A stretch of 64,000 bases of DNA from Bagarius yarrelli (GCA_005784505.1 VCAZ01000122.1:678284-742283); one strand, 5' to 3'; shown: positions 24,175-33,423, counted from the first letter of the stretch. Program-made: numbers and translations. Notes: generated by a model from the sequence alone, not told the origin.

Positions 24175-26537
24175 CTGTCTTTGTCTGTCTAACTCTCTTT
24201 CTGTCACTCTTTGTTGTATCAGTGTCTCTTTTTTTTATCTCTCTGCCCCCCCCCACTGTCTTTCTCACTCTTTAGAATACAGTTTTTCCCTCCCAGTTTC
24301 TATTTTTTTTATGGTTTTAAAGACACAATATGACTTGCTTTATTTTTCAAACCTAAACGAAACTCTCTGCGCATGTGACCAGTCTAACCATATGTGGCGG
24401 CCATTTTGGATGACCTGGATGTTACTTGGTGCAGTTTGTATTATTTGTCTCACAGCCAGAGCCCTGTGTAATATCTAATACTTCTTCCTTTTCTATCTGT
24501 TAAAAGCAGTAACACTGACTGTGTCTACTGAAGTGGTGTGCAGTCTGCAGTCTAAACACCATCAGAAGCACTGACCTACATTTACAACCTATATTCTAAA
24601 CATTGTTAAATTGTATCTTTAATGTTTTTGTGATGTTATATTAATGTTAAGATAAATATTGATTCTGAACTGCTCCAGATGTTGTATGTGGTACAGTTGT
24701 GGTTGTAGAATAGGTTTGGAGTTGGGTTAACGGGGTTTCTTGCTTTAATTAGAATGGGTTTTTTTTTCTTAATATGTAAAATGTCTCTCTGTCTGTAATT
24801 CCACGCCGTGTTATATTGTGTTTTTGTTTAGTATTGATGGTTTCTGTAATTGCGGCGTAATGGTGGTGGTATTAAGAGGTGTATCAGTCGGGTAAATCCC
24901 CACTAAAAGCCAAGGTACCAAATGCACCGCCTGCCACAGGTGTACTGTATGTGTGTCTGTGTTTGGCTGTATGGGTGTGTGTGTTTTAAAACTGAAAAAT
25001 ACCATTTGAGTCTATGGTGTTAAAACATCCTTTTATTCTTTTACTAGCATGAACGTACTGCGAGTGTCGTCCCGGAGCCCCACCCCTCTATCTCATCGCC
25101 CCGCCCTCCAATCTCCAAATGTGGTGATCTTGTGGTCATCCTTAACTACCGCCCCGACTCCTATAAGCTCTTGGTCACTGTGGTGATGGCGCAGGACATC
25201 CCAGATAAAGCGCGGAGCGGCATGGACGCATGGCAGGTTCGTGTGGTGTTGCTCCCGGGGAAACGTCAGCGCTACAAAACGGCGGTACAGAGGGGATCGA
25301 CGCCACGGTTCGGGGAGACTTTCCGCTTCACTCGGCTGGAGGCATCGGAGCTGAACGGGATGGCACTGCGCTTTCGGCTGTACGCTGTGGGCAAGATGAA
25401 CCGGGAGAAGATGATGGGAGAAACTATTTACACCCTGAACCAACTCGACGCCGAGAGACTCGAGGTCACTCTCATACTGGAACCTCGCAGCAACCTGAAG
25501 GTGTGTGTGAATTTTGTATTCCATTGGTTGACACAAGGAATTCATAATCAGTTTTATTGGTGGTGTTTAATGAATATAATACCTCAGCCGATGGATTCTG
25601 TGTAAACCGGGAGTGTCCTAAGTCTGGACATTCAATTAATTCACATGTCCTATAATTGGTTTAGTGCACAAGTATTCCTAAACGCACTGAGAGCAGAACA
25701 ACGCAACTCGTTTAAACCGCCACACATAATAAATAAATAAAGTAATATAAAAGGAAGTAATAAAATATAGGACAAGTTACAGATGTTTTTGTGTGTCCAC
25801 AATTTCAATATTTCACCCCTATTTGAAAAAGGTTTGGACACCTGTGATATACACACACATACACACCGTTTCTTTGTCTGTAGGCTTTAGACTCTGAGTT
25901 GTGTGTGAGCGCTCCTGCTGACAACGTTTCCTCCAGTCAGTCTCTCTCTCACGGTGGAGTTCCTGAGCTGCTGCTCGGTCTGTCCTACAACCCTACCACC
26001 GGCCGCCTCTCTGTCGAGGTCATTAAAGGAAGCCACTTCCGCAACCTGGCGCTTATCCGACCCCCGGGTACACACACACAAACACACACATATACCATCT
26101 ACGTCTACATTTTACTAAATTATTATATATATCAAGCTTTGTCTATATGCCAACATATATAGAGAAATTATTATGGGTTGGGTTTTAACTTATGTCTAAA
26201 CAATAACGTTTTCCTGTTTGTAGATACCTACGTGAAGCTGACTCTGCTTAACTCCATGGGTCAGGAGATCTCTCGGTGTAAGACATCGGTACGGCGCGGA
26301 CATCCCAACCCGGTGTTTAAGGAGACGTTTGTCTTCCAGGTGGCGCTGTTTCAGCTCTCCGACGTCACGCTCATGGCAGCCGTGTATAACCGGCGTAACC
26401 TGAAGCGTAAGGAGATGATCGGCTGGCTGACGCTGGGCCAGAACAGTAGCGGCGAAGAGGAGTCGCTTCACTGGCAGGACATGAAGGAGAGCAGCAACCA
26501 GCAGGTGTGCAGGTGGCACGCGCTCCTCGAGGCATAG
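9818..26537 (+). CDS. syt16: Synaptotagmin 14/16-class protein, probably synaptotagmin-16
   Basis: Membrane-trafficking protein of the Ca2+-independent SYT14/16 class. Coding exons 9818-9830, 18027-18203, 21490-21711, 23680-23969, 25048-25500, 25884-26067 and 26224-26537 join in phase to about 550 aa. Residues 10-30 (GFLSAVAVFVVLLTILFLFI) are one transmembrane segment, followed by NKKLCF as in SYT14. Residues 64-234 are acidic and Ser-rich linker. C2A is about 260-385 and C2B about 415-545, ending with the WHXL-type RWHALLEA. In C2A loop 3 the Asp positions of SYT1 are replaced (YAVGKMNREK), and C2B loop 3 reads YNRRNLKRKE, so calcium binding is not expected. Exon 1 encodes only MAAD plus one base. 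Naming it SYT16 rather than SYT14 rests on synteny (SNAPC1, SGPP1, WDR89, PPP2R5E). Introns 1-3 are full of repeats; an ORF in intron 2 may be an alternative first exon. Confidence 0.92.
10340..11830 (+). mobile_element. hAT-like MITE (family A), split by a nested insertion
   Basis: The left part (10340-10764) has aatcaataaaacaaggga and gttttgtaaaacctgc as in the copy at 59570-60010. The right part (about 11740-11830) has ctacagcgccacactggtt as in the copy at 36125-36570. The two parts are separated by family B sequence. Confidence 0.5.
10765..11715 (+). mobile_element. MITE family B (tactcaagtaaaagta), nested copy
   Basis: Starts with ctgtactcaagtaaaagtac and ends with an inverted-type actcaagtaaatc region. 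The segment 10770-11000 aligns closely with 49030-49290, sharing gttactagttctgatt and catccaaagtctct. This tail-like motif is common in non-autonomous fish hAT elements; the clade call is inference. Confidence 0.6.
12797..12893. repeat. GA-rich microsatellite
   Basis: Imperfect (ga)n with gaca and gaaa interruptions, in syt16 intron 1. A second GA run lies at about 14310-14380. Confidence 0.85.
13828..13842 (+). promoter_or_regulatory. CTCF-like core in syt16 intron 1
   Basis: gactagggggcgccg matches the inner CTCF core (SYAGRKGGCRS) but not the leading CCA. Weak evidence. Confidence 0.3.
13965..14040. repeat. Dispersed repeat (gcaaatctacaat family), copy 1
   Basis: gcgcaaatctacaatctcgcctagggcaccaccagagcctg is shared, with small changes, with 48875-48930. 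A third, weaker relative is at 47345-47410 (agattgtagatttgcacc, opposite strand). Probably MITE-derived. Confidence 0.5.
15120..15400 (+). mobile_element. Non-LTR retrotransposon (LINE) 3' fragment
   Basis: The frame encodes the familiar C-terminal end of fish LINE reverse-transcriptase ORFs. It reads HRLGWFGHAHRRDSEYIGRR, then RRYMDVINEDMKL, then EEDVENRVRGRQMICCGNP and a stop. Only this terminal part is present, so it is a 5'-truncated, dead copy in syt16 intron 1. The exact clade cannot be told from the fragment. Confidence 0.8.
15738..15850 (+). repeat. Fish interspersed repeat (cttctatacccgc family)
   Basis: attcatcttctatacccgcg, then agggtcactg, agggcgaagggcaggagg and ggtaaaccc. The same order is seen at 56330-56455. 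It is followed by pyrimidine-rich DNA to about 16160. Confidence 0.65.
16378..16442. repeat. (GT)n microsatellite
   Basis: About 30 uninterrupted GT units in syt16 intron 1, with a (CA)n run of about 15 units at 16545-16574 nearby. Cys/Val or His/Thr ORFs over it are artefacts. Confidence 0.95.
16878..16952. repeat. (CT)n-(CA)n compound microsatellite
   Basis: Adjacent ct and ca runs in syt16 intron 1, followed by a (ca)n at 17059-17097 abutting a SINE. Confidence 0.9.
17098..17280 (-). mobile_element. tRNA-derived SINE, nearly complete
   Basis: Read on the minus strand it has, in order: a tRNA-like head with a B-box (gtgggttcgattccc), the body ctgagcaaggcccttaaccc, then gtaagtcgctctggataagg, gcgtctgccaaatg and a taaatgt tail. 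The same order of blocks is found at 27483-27672, 35757-35932 and 38190-38350. This is a well-known fish SINE architecture. Confidence 0.85.
17395..17880 (-). mobile_element. hAT-like MITE (family A), minus-strand copy
   Basis: aaccagtgtggcgctgtggc at the left is the reverse complement of the right end of the copies at 36125 and 59570. The marker aaaacagagtcagtgtcgctttta follows in the expected order. Confidence 0.5.
18238..18336 (+). mobile_element. tRNA-derived SINE head with CT microsatellite
   Basis: ggtgcggtggcgtagtaggtagcac resembles a tRNA A-box region, and taagtttggttcccgg a decayed B-box. It is followed by (ct)n at 18346-18380. It does not fold as a normal tRNA gene. Confidence 0.6.
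19039..19461 (+). CDS. Intronic ORF, 140 codons; possible alternative first exon of syt16
   Basis: I do not recognise this protein. ATG at 19039 (cacaATGG, acceptable Kozak) follows an in-frame stop and opens 140 codons inside syt16 intron 2, on the same strand. The first ~100 codons have coding-like composition. The N-terminus SPFSTWFSQLSDTIKDSLF could form an amphipathic helix, and an acidic-Ser segment (EDLEDVESERS) follows. At 19346 there is a strong donor (ctg|gtgaga) that leaves one base over, exactly the phase needed by syt16 exon 3 at 21490; beyond it the sequence becomes more AT-rich. Splicing there would give a ~589-residue Syt16 without the transmembrane segment. This fits the report that mammalian SYT16 (Strep14) lacks one. 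Alternatives are a separate nested gene or a chance ORF. Confidence 0.5.
   Translation: MADSSPSPFSTWFSQLSDTIKDSLFNLSPKPASDPKPEVTEGGKSQTDVSLMSPEEKLEFLHIQLASRGLTEMLPVCLTPINEDLEDVESERSLTSSCSLSAGEKLVTYELLQQVDEDLRMRWLSKYTSLKVGVKIKRLC
19575..19800 (-). mobile_element. Tc1-like transposon fragment
   Basis: ttgagtcactcctttgttgtcttggccgtgtgttttggttc followed by ttgtcatgctggaacacc matches, from memory, the minus-strand transposase region of abundant fish Tc1-like elements. Decayed and truncated. Confidence 0.5.
20331..20344 (+). promoter_or_regulatory. CTCF-like motif in syt16 intron 2
   Basis: ccactagatggcat fits the CTCF core CCASYAGRKGGCR. Motif match only. Confidence 0.4.
22479..22665. mobile_element. 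Palindromic MITE with long terminal inverted repeats
   Basis: The left end ggccatcttggtcctggagggctggtgtcctgcagagtttagctccaac is mirrored by the right end, whose inverted order is ggagctaaactctgcagga then ggaccaagattgcccacc. The element is about 190 bp with almost no internal region. A diverged relative (actcaactctgcagga) is at about 36720-36740. Confidence 0.8.
22760..22965. mobile_element. MITE family C (actatatagtat), copy 1
   Basis: Contains tatactatatagtat, ccggattctgaagtacacatacgatg, actttactatcccatgatc and caaaatggtgg. The same blocks in the same order are at 55620-55800, and part of them at 52985-53045. Confidence 0.7.
24055..24250. repeat. Pyrimidine microsatellite (tctg, cttt)
   Basis: (ctgt)n, then (cttt)n and ctctgtct runs in syt16 intron 4. 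Confidence 0.85.
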
Positions 26538-27482
26538 ATAAACAGACACTACTGAAGGGAATCTAACAGCACCAGACAACGAAACAAACAAACCCACCAA
26601 AAAAAAGAGTCACTAGGGCAATTATTGATACCTTTTCTTTTATTCATTATTATTTTATTCATTTCTAAAATGATCTAGGAAAAAATAGAGAAATTCATTA
26701 TTTTTTATTAATTTGTGTCACAACTAATATGGATGAGCATTTAAATCAATTTCTTTAATCAATAATCATTACGTTTTAACTATTATTATTTTTCTGTGGC
26801 AGAAATCACCAAAGAAAGCGTGTTTTTTTGCCCCACAATAAAATCTTCATTTAGATTTTTTCCAGGATTTTACAGGTTTTTTGTAATCATTGCTGGTTTG
26901 AACTTTATGGCAGCTCTTTGAAAAAAAATGTGCTGCATGTGTTTTGTTGGAAATTGACAAATGATGAATACAGCAGGCAGGAGCAGCAAAATACTACTAC
27001 TAATAAAATAATAACAATTGCATAATAACATCTCACCCCTTCAACTTCCATCATGATGTAAGCCTGACTGTGATGATTCATGACCTGTTAGCAGAAAAGA
27101 AAGGCGGAAAAATGAACGGTTATGAAACAGCATGCCCTAATACAGCATCTGTAATTGCTCCAGCTGTTCTTTACTTCCAGCCAGCTTATCTCATCGCCAG
27201 GAAGTGACATCACAGCGCAGCTTGAATCAGAGGGCTCTCTTTCTCTCCTCTTTCTTGTAATCGCTGCTCAAACCTGGTTGCATGAATGGAGGCTTAATTA
27301 TCCGCTTCTGACAAACTCGCTTGAGCAGCGCGGCTGCTGTTGCTGGGCGTGCGAGTCAAAAAAATCTGTATAACAGAACAGCAGACGTGTGAGGACGATG
27401 TGTACATTTGGGCTTAATGTTATATAACAAAAATGTAGCATTCATTCAAGATTCCTGCCTGTTAAATTTAGGTTATGATGTC
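26538..27482. other. syt16 3' UTR / intergenic
   Basis: No further exon recognised. acaataaaat at about 26838 and caataaac at about 28009 are candidate poly(A) signals for syt16. AT-rich sequence with a decayed hAT-like MITE near 26720-26900. Confidence 0.45.
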
Positions 27483-27672
27483 ACTATATGAGGAAGTGGT
27501 AGCTTAAGGTGTTGGCAAGCTAATCAGAAGATCATGGGTTTACTCGCCTGCTGGGCCCTTGAGCAAGGCCCCTAACCCTCAATTGCTCAGTTGGATAAAA
27601 AAAAAATGAAGATACATGTATATGCAAGTTGCTGTAGATAACAAAGTCTACCAAATGCCAGAAATATAAATG
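27483..27672 (+). mobile_element. tRNA-derived SINE
   Basis: ggtagcttaaggtgttgg, aagatcatgggtttactc, gggcccttgagcaaggcccctaaccctc, gtctaccaaatgccag and ataaatgtt appear in the same block order as 17098-17280 reversed. Diverged, full length. Confidence 0.8.
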
Positions 27673-28560
27673 TTTAGTGGCTGAAACTTTATTTTGTGAT
27701 GTCATTTCCTGTACGAGATTTACGAGTGTTGTGTTTTTCATATGGACTCTGTTCCTCCTGGCTGTCCCGCATGACTGGAATCTACAGCTTTTTCTCGCAT
27801 GTCTTGCGCTGGACATAAAGACAAAAGCGCCCACATTCGATTGTGTGTATTGAGCAGGTTGTTGTGTTATTGACAGTGTGTAACATTTGCATGCAGTGTG
27901 TAAAAAAGATCAAGACTACACTGTAGATGCATGTCAATGTGTTTGTGTGTGTGTGTGTGTGTGTCTTCCAGTGTTTTTTTTTAAATAAAAAATATATTTT
28001 TGTCCATCAATAAACTTGTAGTCATTTTTTCAGTCAGTTACACAATAGATATTATTATATACAATTTTGTGTGTGCGTGTGTATTTATTTATGTCAAAAA
28101 TAATAATAAAATAATAGTTGTATAGTTGTATATACAGTGTATGTGTGTGTATATATTAATATACATTCTGTGTTCTCCCATGGAAGTAAGAGTGTGTGTT
28201 GTGTGTGTTTTTATAGTACAGAGTGTGTGTTAATATTAAGTTTTATGAGTTTATGCAGTACTACATAGCACGCGTTTGGTATTACCTTTAAGTGCAATTC
28301 TGTACGTGTTTGTGTGTGTGTTTATACACTGTTTAGTGTATGTGTTTTGTGTGCATGTGTTTTGTGCAGGTTTGCGGTTATATGAATAGTGTGTGTGTGC
28401 ATGTGTGTGTGTGTCCGTGTTTATAAACTGTTTTGTGTACATATGTATAGCATGTGTGTTTTGTGCACGTTTGCGTTTAAAAGAATGGTGTGTGTGCGCG
28501 CGCGCGCGATGGTGTAGGTGGGTGGGTGTGTGAAGATTAGCAGCAGCACGTGAGAGAATC
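27673..28560. other. GT-rich intergenic DNA
   Basis: Scattered (gt)n and tgtgtgtttt runs at 27935-27963 and 28060-28500, ending in gcgcgcgcgcga at 28497-28509. A long minus-strand ORF here is low-complexity His/Thr and not a gene. Confidence 0.6.
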
Positions 28561-28890
28561 GCGAGGAAGAAAACGGAACCTAATGTGGCGTCATCGCTGC
28601 CTAGCGACTCGTTGCTAAGCGACGGAAAAAACAGCTGTTTCGGTGAGGACCAATCAGGAGGCGAGCAAGGGCGCGTGCCCTCGGTTTGCGTCGAAAAAAC
28701 GGAGAGATTTGCGGGATAATTTTGAACAGTGTTGTTTAAAAAGGGGCTCATCACACACACAAACACACGCGTGCACGAAGCGTCTACAGCCGGGACATTT
28801 TCAGTCATAATGACTTCCTGCGGCGACGGAGTGTAAAAGATCAAAGCTCGGCTCATTTGCGTCTTTTCTTTAACATCTTTATAAAAAATG
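28560..28890 (+). promoter_or_regulatory. CpG-rich promoter and probable first exon of the SERTAD4-like gene
   Basis: A GC/CpG-rich island in AT-rich DNA. It has two tandem RFX X-box-like motifs (gctgcctagcgac 28596-28608, gttgctaagcgac 28611-28623) and a CCAAT box in forward orientation (gaccaatcagg, ccaat at 28650-28654). The exon-like sequence ends ataaaaaATG|gtaagc, a donor directly after an ATG at 28888-28890. It lies upstream of the SERTA exons on the same strand, so assignment to that gene is by position. Confidence 0.5.
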
Positions 28891-28984
28891 GTAAGCAAAA
28901 CCAATTACTGTCGTCATTTTTCATCTTTACACTATTTAAAGATGTTTGGAGTGCGTGTTTATTCTAAACTCCGTGGTAAATGGT

Positions 28985-29092
28985 GCTGCTGATCGTTTAT
29001 TGCTTCAATTCCCAGGACCACCAAGATCTCTTAACTGCTTAGATGGATAAGAAGTGAGATTAATTTGTTAGAAATGTTAGAAATGTAAATGA
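28985..29092 (+). mobile_element. tRNA-derived SINE, internally deleted remnant
   Basis: gcttcaattcccagg (B-box area), tctcttaactgcttagatggata and tgtaaatgag appear as in 35757-35932, but the middle is shortened. Confidence 0.55.
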
Positions 29093-30127
29093 GACGTAAA
29101 CATCACACTGTTTAAAACACAGTACTGTCCTGCATGTACTGCATGGAATGCAAGCGCTCGGCACGCGCTCACTGCAATTTAATCCATCAATTCATCCTAA
29201 CGGGTTTAAAGTATTAAAATTTCATTGATTGTTCATGTATCAATAATCCAAAAACATTGTCCAAATGTTCTCAAAATAATGTTTATGGAACGTTCTGATA
29301 CCGTTATTAATTGGTAATAGATGGTTTTGTGACGTTGAGGAAAAAAAACTTTCTTAGAACAATATCTTGGTAATGTTATTTTCACTTGAAGCTCTTAGCA
29401 CAACATTATAAATAAACTATAAAAACACATTCAACTAACGTTAAACTGGACATAAAACAACAAAAACATTTATTATATCCTTAATTATTATTTCAGTTGT
29501 TTTGCATGTGTTTTTGTGTTATTGCGTTTTTTAATCATTCTATTTTAAAAAAACGCCTGATTAAAAAAAAAAAAGGGGGGGGGTAATAATTTAAAACGCA
29601 TAATAAGTGATTATTTTTCTATTTTATGCTTTATAACTATATTCCGGTTTTTCGGCGTTTATTAAACCTTATTCCATGTGCGCTTATTGTCACGTCTATA
29701 ACGTCATTCGGATCTCATTCGGATCTCATTCCGTTTGTTTCTGATCTCAAAAATAAACATTCATTCTAAGAACAAATACAGTTCTGTTCAGGCCCGGTTC
29801 TCTCCAACCATAGAAGGGTGGGCAGACAGATATCCCAGGTGGGCAATTTTTGGGGTGTGGGGTTAGCGTTGTGTGATTGATCAGGGCTTCCTACACCCCC
29901 CTTCTTTATATTTCTCAACACAGAGCCCGCCTCAGTCTGCTTTTAAATCAAGTCATAAATGATACAAAAGAAAATTAAAAGGTATTTGTATACCGGAGTC
30001 TTTACCAGGTTTTTGATTGGGTGGGCAAGATGGATGTTTGGTGGCTGGGCTCAGCCCACCACTGCCCATACCTAGAGCCGTACCTGCTTCGGGAAGTTTC
30101 AAAAATAGAGTGAAATTATGTCTACTT
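29093..30127. other. Probable intron 1 of the SERTAD4-like gene; no exon seen
   Basis: AT-rich. Contains an unusual A12-G9 homopolymer junction at about 29563-29583 and a gtgggcaga/cagcccaccactgccc repeat region at 29810-30075 that looks like a decayed interspersed element. Confidence 0.45.
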
Positions 30128-30149
30128 GTGTGTAAGAATAAGGCTGTCT

Positions 30150-30298
30150 CTGTGTGTGTGTGTGTGTGTGTCTGTCTGTTGTTTGTGTTTGCATGCTTCT
30201 GCATTTATATACATGTGTAATTGTTTATGTAGAAGAAAGGAAATGCAACATAATTTACACGTGTGTGTGTTTAGGTGTGTGTAGTGTGTGTGTTCGTT

Positions 30299-30341
<43 letters not shown>

Positions 30342-30342
30342 C
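30150..30342. repeat. (GT)n microsatellites
   Basis: gt runs at 30151-30171, 30261-30300 and 30301-30340. Confidence 0.9.
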
Positions 30343-30544
30343 GGTCCCACTGGAATTAGTTTGGATCTTAGTTGCATTTGGAATTTACAAAAAAAAATGT
30401 AAATATTGGCGGCGTGAGAAAAACATTCTAAAACCGTTATTTTAACCGTCATTCCAAAGTTCCGGAAGTTCATTTTTAGATGAACGCTGTAACTGTGTGG
30501 ATTTTCCTTCTCTTGTTAAGTTGTAAGATCAGATTATTCAGTGT

Positions 30545-31560
30545 TGGGGTTTAATTATTATAGTTTTATGTTATAAATTATAGTTTTTATGTTTATATAT
30601 TGTAGTTTTTAATGTTATAAACGTTATAGTTTTATGTTATATATTATAGTTTTTGTTATACATTATAGTTTTTGTTATATATTTATAGTTTTTTATTTAT
30701 GTTATACGTTATAGTTTTTATGTTATATATTAGTTTTTTATGTTATACATTATAGTTTTTATGTTATATATTATAGTTTTTTTATGTAGTATATTTTTAT
30801 AGTTTTTTATGTTATATTTTATTTATATATATTAGTTATGTTTTATCTTATGTTATATATTAGTTTATGTTATAACATTATAGTTTTATGTTATTATAGT
30901 TTTAATTTATAGTTTATTTTTATTTATACATTATAGTTTTATTTATATATTAAGTTTATAAGTTATATATTTATATTTTTATGTTATACATAGTTATAGT
31001 TTTTATATGTTATATTATTAGTTTTTATGTTTTTATATATATTATAGTTTTTAATGTATACTTTAGTTATATATATTATAGTTTTTATGTTTTTATGTTA
31101 TATTTTATAGTTTTATGTTATATATAGTTATTATATTTGTATATTATAGTTTTTATGTATATATTATAGATTTGTTATATATATTCTATTTGATATTTTT
31201 ATGTTATTTTATTATAGTTATTAGTTTATATATTATAGTTTTTATGTTATATATTTAGTTTTATATGTTATGTTACCTATTATAGTTTTTATTGTTATTA
31301 CATTTAGTTTTATGTTATATATATTATAGTTTTATGTAGTATATTATAGATTTGTTATTATATATAGTTTTTTTATGTTATTATTATAGTTTTATTTTAT
31401 TTATTATCGGTTTTATGTTATATATTATAGTTTTATGTTTAATAATATTTAGTTTTTTGTAGTATTATATATATTTATGGTATTCCTTATAGTTTTTATT
31501 CTAGCTTCATCATAGTTTTTATGTTAAATATTATAGTTTTAAGTTATATATATTATAGCT
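30545..31560. repeat. 1-kb AT-only degenerate tandem repeat
   Basis: About 1,000 bases made of variants of ttatagtttttatgttatata, unit about 19-24 bases, with frequent small indels. G occurs almost only in the tagttt and atgtt positions. Old satellite-like array upstream of the SERTA exons. Confidence 0.9.
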
Positions 31561-32119
31561 TTGTGTTTGTTTTTATACATGTTGTTGGATTTGTACCCGT
31601 TTTGTTTTTGGTTCAGGTTTGGTGGTTAGGAGTTAAAACTGACTAACGTGTTCCTTAAACTGTATTTTGTTTTTACTGTAAACCAAAATATTAACACTGA
31701 CATAATTTTAGTCCCACCATCCAACCATACGAAGCGTGTTGGACTCCTTTTTTAAGGATTTCTGGAGCTGTTTGGTACTAAATTTGACAACATTTGGCAA
31801 CCCTTTTAAACAACATATTACATTCAACTACTCTAACTCTAACTGCACTCTGGGAAATAATCTACATTCACTAACTGTTACTTTGTCTCTGTTGTTTTTC
31901 CTTCAGCACTCAGAAGGTGTGTGTGTTCAATGCTCATGTGAACGCGGACGTCGGTAGAAAGGTGTGTGTGTGTGTGTGTGTTTCTACACGTGTTCCTCAG
32001 CTCTCTAGTGAAAACGCAGGTCTCACTTACACACACCTCATTAGCAATGCTGTTACAAAACATGATGTGTGTTTTTAGTAATCCCTGAGGTTTAAGCTGT
32101 GTGATTTACACGCCCGCAG

Positions 32120-32335
32120 GTTTATTAGCAGTGCTCAGGATCTTCACGGTGTGTGTGTGCGTGTGTGTGTGTGCTGTTATCAATCAACGACGTCGAAAGT
32201 CGCCTACTTTAAGAGAAAGTATGCGGAAGAGGAGGATGTCCAGGGAAGCCTACATGGATATTTACAAAAAGTAAGAACAGCTTTATATATGTATATATAT
32301 ATATCTTTTTAAACACCTTTACATTTGTTTTTCAT

Positions 32336-32401
<66 letters not shown>

Positions 32402-33423
32402 AAGCATGGCAGCTGAAAGGCACAAACAAACTGAAAAACTCAGTAACAAGCTGATGATAATGATGATGATGAAGATGCTGATGATGTAAAATTACTGCTA
32501 GCTGAAATATAAAAAAAAAATAAATGTAGAATGAATCGGAATATTTTAGTTTGATCTGTATTAATTATCACTAATTAAGCGATCAAATTAATCAGCCTCA
32601 TATATATATATTTATATATATATCAGGATTAAAAGATAAAGGCTGTAGTACTAATGATGACCACTGGAGGGCAAAGGGGACCAAAGTCAAACTATTAAAG
32701 AAGCATGAATTACATCACAACGGATCAGTCACATGCTTTCAATCGTGTCCCTTTGTCGCCCTCTAGTGGACAAGATTAAAAGCATGAATTACATCACAAC
32801 GAATCAGTCACATGAGGTCAAAAATATAAAAACAATATTGATTCGCTAACAACAAAAGTGTGAGGGTTCAGGATAAACAAACTATTTAATACAACCTACT
32901 TAAAGCTCATTCTCAAATTACATGCCTTTCAAAAGTGTATTAAAGTTTCGATTTTTAATAAATTATAATATGACTAACAGTGAAATCGTACAATAAAATT
33001 GTTTGGTTTTGTTATTATTTTAAATTATTAGTAATTTTTTATATCCAGGAGCTTTAAGCAACTTATAAATGGGCAAAAATCTAAGCTGATTGCACAAATT
33101 AACACAAATTTCCCCATTTCTCTCTTCCCCTCTAGCACCTGATCTTACGCGAGGAGCGCAGCTGCATTTTGCGCTTGTCGCTGCAGAAGCTGCGTTTCCT
33201 GGATGACCCCGAGGCCTTCCTGCGACGCGCCGTCCTCATCAACAACCTGCTACGCAAGATCCACTCGGATGACGAACAGAAGAGTCATGACAGGCAGGGA
33301 AACGGAAAAAAAGACGAGGAAGATGAGAGGCTTTATTACTTCGACAGGAAGAGACTAAAGGTCATGATGACGCCTGAACATGGACACTCCATCTTCCTCT
33401 ATCCGCTCACTAACAACACTTAA
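32120..33423 (+). CDS. SERTA-domain protein, SERTAD4-like (N-terminus uncertain)
   Basis: Two secure exons, 32120-32270 and 33136-33423 (phase 0 junction, gtaaga donor, ctctag acceptor). The first ends with TTSKVAYFKRKYAEEED, like the segment before the SERTA domain of human SERTAD4. The second has the SERTA core: LILREERSCILRLSLQKLRF, then LDDPEAFLRRAVLINNLLRK. SERTA proteins are nuclear transcriptional co-regulators; SERTAD4's own role is poorly known. After the core only about 50 residues remain (YYFDRKRLKVMM ... PLTNNT), far shorter than human SERTAD4 (about 356 aa). The 5' part of the first exon is translated (GT)n, giving a Val/Cys stretch, so its start may be wrong. A fully open model adds ATG at 28888-28890 and exon 31907-31953 (weak donor gtagaa), giving about 162 aa; that N-terminus does not resemble SERTAD4. 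Position beside syt16 mirrors SYT14-SERTAD4. Confidence 0.75.
32341..32398. repeat. (TA)n microsatellite
   Basis: About 29 TA units in the last intron of the SERTAD4-like gene. Confidence 0.95.
32659..32814. promoter_or_regulatory. Direct 35-bp duplication with two opposed CTCF-like motifs
   Basis: aagcatgaattacatcacaa plus 15 more bases (32701-32735) recur with one mismatch at 32780-32814, 79 bases apart. A CTCF-like core lies at 32661-32673 (+, ccactggagggca, one weak position). A full match lies at 32757-32770 (cgccctctagtgga, minus strand). Both are within the last intron of the SERTAD4-like gene. Confidence 0.5.

Noticed and set aside
28251..28904. 217-codon minus-strand ORF
   Set aside because: Low-complexity His/Thr translation of GT-rich DNA and of the promoter region of the + strand gene.
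31907..31953. Additional coding exon of the SERTAD4-like gene
   Set aside because: Keeps the frame open between ATG 28888 and exon 32120, but its donor (gtagaa) is weak and the peptide does not resemble SERTAD4. Mentioned only as a possibility.
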